Assembly (NCBI GenBank): GCA_019114645.1
Contig: DXFC01000282.1
Location: 1 to 23,488 of the forward strand
Direction: 5' to 3'
Length of the DNA stretch: 23,488 bases
Source of the DNA: Candidatus Halomonas stercoripullorum
GTDB lineage: Bacteria > Pseudomonadota > Gammaproteobacteria > Pseudomonadales > Halomonadaceae
The notes under the pieces: model-generated
What the model was told of the DNA's origin: nothing
What the model saw: only the letters and a program-made list of their open reading frames with translations
Databases searched by the model: none
Position numbers and translations under genes: made by a program
Shown here: piece by piece, positions 20,788 through 23,488 of the stretch
Layout: the number at the start of each line of letters is the position of its first letter
How positions within the stretch are numbered: position 1 is the stretch's first letter

Positions 20788-21377
20788 AGCGACAACGCAT
20801 CTGGATGGCGACAGGAGCGCTGGTGGTCCTATTCGTCGTTGGTGGATTGTTTGGCTACCAGCAGTACCAAGCGAGCAATGATGACACGCCAAGAGGTGGA
20901 CCGGTGGAACTGCCTTCCACTCAGGGCGACTTTTCGTTGACACAGCTTGAGCAAGATCAGTTGGCCGTACTGTTCTTCGGTTATACCTACTGCCCCGATG
21001 TTTGTCCCATGAGTCTGGCGGTGGTGCGCCAGGTCATGCAGGGGCTGGATGAAGAGCAGCGCAAGCGGGTGGTGCCGCTAATGGTATCGGTCGATCCCGA
21101 ACGCGATACACTCGAGCGTCTGGCGGAGTATGTGGGTTACTTCGGCGAGGATTTCGTCGGCGCCACCGGCAGCGAAGAGCAGCTTCGCGAGTTGGCCGAC
21201 CGTTATGATGTCATATGGCGACGGGTGGAAACACCGGACTCGGCCATGGAGTACACCATTGACCACAGCTCCTCGCTTTATCTGGTCGACCGCAACGGTG
21301 CCATCCTGCAGCGTGTACTCTACTCGCCGACGCCCCACATGCTGCGTTCGGCAGTCGAGAGCGAGCTTGAAGGCTAG
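20784..21377 (+). CDS. SCO1/SenC copper-binding thioredoxin-fold protein
   Basis: A 197-residue periplasmic protein anchored by an N-terminal membrane helix (about 7-25). It belongs to the SCO1/SenC/PrrC family, which delivers copper or reduces cysteines during CuA assembly in cytochrome c oxidase. The copper ligands are present: C70 and C74 in YCPDVCP, and H161 in YTIDHSSSLYLVD. The VDPERDTLERLAEYV segment is also family-typical. Its start codon lies in an ATGA overlap with the preceding gene, showing translational coupling. No oxidase genes lie within the window. It ends 27 bases before the convergent esterase gene. Confidence 0.93.
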   Translation: MKRQRIWMATGALVVLFVVGGLFGYQQYQASNDDTPRGGPVELPSTQGDFSLTQLEQDQLAVLFFGYTYCPDVCPMSLAVVRQVMQGLDEEQRKRVVPLMVSVDPERDTLERLAEYVGYFGEDFVGATGSEEQLRELADRYDVIWRRVETPDSAMEYTIDHSSSLYLVDRNGAILQRVLYSPTPHMLRSAVESELEG

Positions 21378-21390
21378 TCGTGTTTGAGAG

Positions 21391-21417
21391 GCCGCGTACC
21401 TGAATCAGGTGCGCGGC
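21391..21417. terminator. Shared hairpin between the Sco1 and esterase genes
   Basis: GCCGCG-T-ACCTG pairs with CAGGT-G-CGCGGC around a three-base loop, giving a 12-bp stem with one G-T pair. It follows the Sco1 gene by 13 bases and overlaps the last codons of the convergent esterase. No T-run follows on either strand, so termination efficiency is uncertain. Confidence 0.45.
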
Positions 21418-22439
21418 TGTTCGAGTCGCTCCAGCATTTCCATCAATGCCGTGATCTGTGCCCCCTCGCGAGTGTCATGTAACGGATCCAGTTGCCAGGA
21501 GCTTTCGCTGAACCCCCACCAGTCCCAGCATCCTTGCGGGTTGGCGAGACTGCTTTCCGCCTGGGGGTAGAGCACCACCCGCTGGTTGGCAGTGGCCCAA
21601 ACATCAAGGCCGCTATAGCGCACAAACGCCTCGCCGATCAGCTCTTCTGCCATGCCGCAACCGTGCAGGGCAACCGTGACCTGGCAGCCGCCTGCTTCGC
21701 ATGCGCTAGGCACTAGCAAGAAACCGGCATCGGCCATGCCACGTGCAGCGAACTCCGACTGATCGAAACGCAGTAATTCTGCCGACGGCGCGTTCTCACC
21801 TTGTGTCTCGGGGGAGTCGTGTAGCCAGTTCAGCGCTACGGTAGCAATATTCCGGTCACACGCCAGCAAGTGAGTGCTGCCGCCAGCGTGGCATTGGCCC
21901 AACTGATCGGGGGGGATTTCCGGGCTGGCTTCTACAGGCCAGCCGTGGCCAATATCAGGCGAGATGACGGTGTGTAGCTGAGCCTCAGGATTGTCCAGCC
22001 AGCCGCTCAGTTGCTCGGCCAAGGCAATGCCCAGCGCCGGGGCTATGACATCATCGGCTTCACCGTGCCAAACGAAAGCGCGTAACCGGCCGATGGCTGC
22101 AGCATCACCAACCAGTTCACGCGCTTGATAGTCATGCAGGCGGCGATCAAGTGCCGTCAGGTCGGGGGGGCCGCGCCGCGTTGACATACATTGCCCCAAG
22201 GCCTGCCCCAACCCCCCTTCGGCGCAGCTCCAGGGTCCGGCAGCAAGTACCGCGAGGCGTGTGAAACGCTGGGGCCAGGCCACGGCGAGCTGGGTCGCCA
22301 TATAGCCACCGGAGGAGATGCCGATAACGCTGGTATCGGCTGGATCGACACCGAGAGGTGGCAATGGGGGTAGAGGCCCTTCGGCGTGAGCGGTAGTGCT
22401 CAGCAGTAGGGCCGCGCCCAGCAGGAGTATGGCGTGCAT
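21405..22439 (-). CDS. Secreted PHB-depolymerase-like esterase, type II domain order
   Basis: A 344-residue exported alpha/beta hydrolase. The signal peptide MHAILLLGAALLLSTTAHA is followed by a proline-rich linker. The lipase-like box GISSGG (40-45) gives nucleophile Ser42, D129/D130 in WHGEADDVIAP is the likely acid, H165 in DIGHGWP the base, and the oxyanion motif LHGCG is at 258-262. The WATANQRVVLYPQ and NPQGCWDWWGF segments are typical of poly(3-hydroxybutyrate) depolymerases. The serine precedes the oxyanion motif, as in type II depolymerases (circularly permuted relative to type I). No substrate-binding or linker domain is present, so it may act on oligomers or other esters. It follows the FKBP gene by 9 bases in a likely operon. 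Confidence 0.8.
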   Translation of the reverse strand: MHAILLLGAALLLSTTAHAEGPLPPLPPLGVDPADTSVIGISSGGYMATQLAVAWPQRFTRLAVLAAGPWSCAEGGLGQALGQCMSTRRGPPDLTALDRRLHDYQARELVGDAAAIGRLRAFVWHGEADDVIAPALGIALAEQLSGWLDNPEAQLHTVISPDIGHGWPVEASPEIPPDQLGQCHAGGSTHLLACDRNIATVALNWLHDSPETQGENAPSAELLRFDQSEFAARGMADAGFLLVPSACEAGGCQVTVALHGCGMAEELIGEAFVRYSGLDVWATANQRVVLYPQAESSLANPQGCWDWWGFSESSWQLDPLHDTREGAQITALMEMLERLEQPRT

Positions 22440-22448
22440 GAAGAGAAC

Positions 22449-23132
22449 TTACTCCGTGATGTTGAGCAGTTCGACGCGGAAGATCAGCGTTTCATTGGGG
22501 CCGATAGGGCCTTGACCCTGGGCACCATAGCCAAGCTCGGGGGGAATGAAGAGCATCCAGGTATCACCGATACTCATCAGCTGCAAGCCTTCCTGCCAGC
22601 CCTCGATGACCTGATCGACACGAAAGCTCAGCGGTTCCCCGCGGTCGAATGAGCTATCGAAAACGGTGCCATCCAGCAGGGTGCCTTCGTAGTGTACCTC
22701 GACATGGGCAGTCGGCCCGGGGCTTGCTCCGTCGCCGCTTTCCAGTACTTCGTATTGCAGTCCTGATTCGGTGACGGTGACCTCATCGCGCTCGGCGTTG
22801 CTATCAAGAAAGGCCTGGCCTTCGGCCAGATTGCTCTGTGCCAGCTCTTCGGCTTCAGCCTGGCGCGCAGCGATGGCTTCTTGCTGGAATTCAGTCAGTG
22901 TGGCTGCCATTTCGTCGGCGCTCATCGCCGGATCATTGTCTTCGATAATGTCACGAACAGCGGTGGTAAAGACGTCGACATCGAGTTCGGGATACTCCTG
23001 GGCGATACTTTGCCCGTAGGCAATACCCAGGCTGTAACTCAGACGTTCGTCCTTTGTCTCGGGGGCAGCCAAAGCGAATGGTGCGGCGGCCAGGAGCGCT
23101 GCCAGGGAGGCGGAAGAGAGCAAAGTTTTCAT
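22449..23132 (-). CDS. FKBP-type peptidyl-prolyl cis-trans isomerase (FkpA/Mip type)
   Basis: A 227-residue periplasmic folding helper. A signal peptide (MKTLLSSASLAALLAAAPFALA) precedes an N-terminal dimerisation domain of about residues 25-115, rich in Glu/Ala helices (AEAEELAQSNLAEGQAFLDSN). The FKBP domain covers about 120-225, with VEVHYEGTLLDGTVFDSSFDRG, VIEGWQEGL and IPPELGYGAQG forming the active site. This two-domain layout matches FkpA and Mip rather than a single-domain FKBP. ATG 23132 is used because it starts the signal peptide and has an AGGAC ribosome site; the frame is open to 23183. It leads a transcript with the esterase. Confidence 0.92.
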   Translation of the reverse strand: MKTLLSSASLAALLAAAPFALAAPETKDERLSYSLGIAYGQSIAQEYPELDVDVFTTAVRDIIEDNDPAMSADEMAATLTEFQQEAIAARQAEAEELAQSNLAEGQAFLDSNAERDEVTVTESGLQYEVLESGDGASPGPTAHVEVHYEGTLLDGTVFDSSFDRGEPLSFRVDQVIEGWQEGLQLMSIGDTWMLFIPPELGYGAQGQGPIGPNETLIFRVELLNITE

Positions 23133-23239
23133 GCAGAGTCCTATGATCGGGTGTAGAAACCGAGTGCAAATGGTAACAGTCATCGGACTCTATCAAGGCA
23201 GGCTTGGTTCCGCACTCGATTCACCGTCATGGTGGCAAT

Positions 23240-23488
23240 TTAAACCACCAAGGTGGGGCAGTGCGCAGAACCTGCCACCCGCTGGGCGACACTACCCAGC
23301 AGCAGGCTCTTTTCGCCGTTGGTTCCTTGAGCGCCAATCACGATCAGGTCGCAATCCCGCTTGCGGGCGAAGCGCGCTATGGTCCGTGAGGGGCGCCCGC
23401 CCTTGACAAATGCGCGCAGTTTGGCCGGATCGGCCCCCAGCTCGACAGCCTCGCTCTTCGCATGCACGGCGACTTCGGTGGCGTACTC
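23240..23488 (-). CDS. Universal stress protein family, C-terminal part
   Basis: The last 82 residues of a UspA-type protein; the gene begins beyond the right edge of the window. The ATP-binding motif G-2x-G-9x-G(S/T) is complete in the sequence GAQGTNGEKSLLLGS, followed by VAQRVAGSAHCPTLVV, the standard C-terminal strand and end. The upstream part RTIARFARKRDCDLIVIGA is the conserved strand that precedes the motif. It is an ATP-binding Usp rather than the UspA subclass that lacks the motif. No distinct neighbour is visible on that side. Confidence 0.9.
   Translation of the reverse strand, partial: EYATEVAVHAKSEAVELGADPAKLRAFVKGGRPSRTIARFARKRDCDLIVIGAQGTNGEKSLLLGSVAQRVAGSAHCPTLVV

Noticed and set aside
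23215..23260. GGTGG/CCACC hairpin at the end of the universal stress protein gene as a terminator
   Set aside because: Only a 5-bp stem with a long loop and no T-run; too weak to call.
1..23488. Mobile elements, CRISPR arrays, tRNA or rRNA genes
   Set aside because: No transposase, integrase, regularly spaced repeats, cloverleaf or rRNA sequence was seen; the window reads as ordinary chromosome.

Overview
The window looks like chromosomal DNA of a GC-rich gammaproteobacterium. The gene set (AapMP-type amino acid transporter, FinR/Fpr pair, malate synthase G, YifB/ComM, UbiK, ThiS-ThiG-TrmB) and the protein style fit Halomonas or another Halomonadaceae genus best. That placement is inference from gene content, not from a marker gene. 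I see no insertion sequence, prophage, tRNA, rRNA or CRISPR array, and the window reads as housekeeping and transport genes with several well-formed regulatory regions.

Layout. 1-1167 (+): the 3' end of a general L-amino acid ABC transporter (aapM partial, aapP). 1169-1759 (-): a histidine phosphatase. 1932-5421 (+): a phosphonate/phosphite-type ABC importer, phnD, phnC and two phnE genes, with no C-P lyase genes beside it. 5514-5942 (+): a host attachment (baeRF-type) protein. 5970-7819: the divergent pair finR(-)/fpr(+). 7854-10049 (-): a nitrogen-sensing block, transcribed glnK, amtB, terminator, second glnK. 10345-12254 (+): ubiK and yifB/comM. 12266-13740 (-): an S33-type hydrolase overlapping a small lipoprotein gene. 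13952-16128 (+): malate synthase G. 16275-16688 (+): a hotdog thioesterase converging on a DUF423 membrane protein (16685-17065, -). 17168-18978 (+): thiS, thiG, trmB. 18979-19226: intergenic region with a candidate small RNA on the minus strand. 19227-20144 (-): an AEC-type permease. 20278-21377 (+): a membrane-anchored periplasmic protein translationally coupled to a Sco1/SenC copper protein. 21405-23132 (-): an FKBP-type prolyl isomerase followed by a PHB-depolymerase-like esterase. 23240-23488 (-): the C-terminus of a universal stress protein.

How parts work together. The PII proteins and AmtB form an ammonium uptake and sensing unit. Its upstream region carries a near-consensus sigma-54 promoter and two NtrC-like palindromes 31 bp apart, which points to nitrogen-starvation control. 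FinR is expected to activate fpr under oxidative stress, and fpr has a near-perfect sigma-70 promoter. ThiS and ThiG act in thiazole synthesis. GlcB consumes glyoxylate.

The least expected element is in the trmB/AEC intergenic region: a promoter with a Fur-like half-site between -35 and -10, two hairpins, an unpaired pyrimidine-rich stretch complementary to Shine-Dalgarno sequences, and a strong intrinsic terminator. This is the architecture of a free-standing trans-acting sRNA of about 115 nt. A second notable site is a perfect TTTACGT-N2-ACGTAAA palindrome ahead of the thioesterase gene, resembling operators of the MerR-family regulator LiuR.
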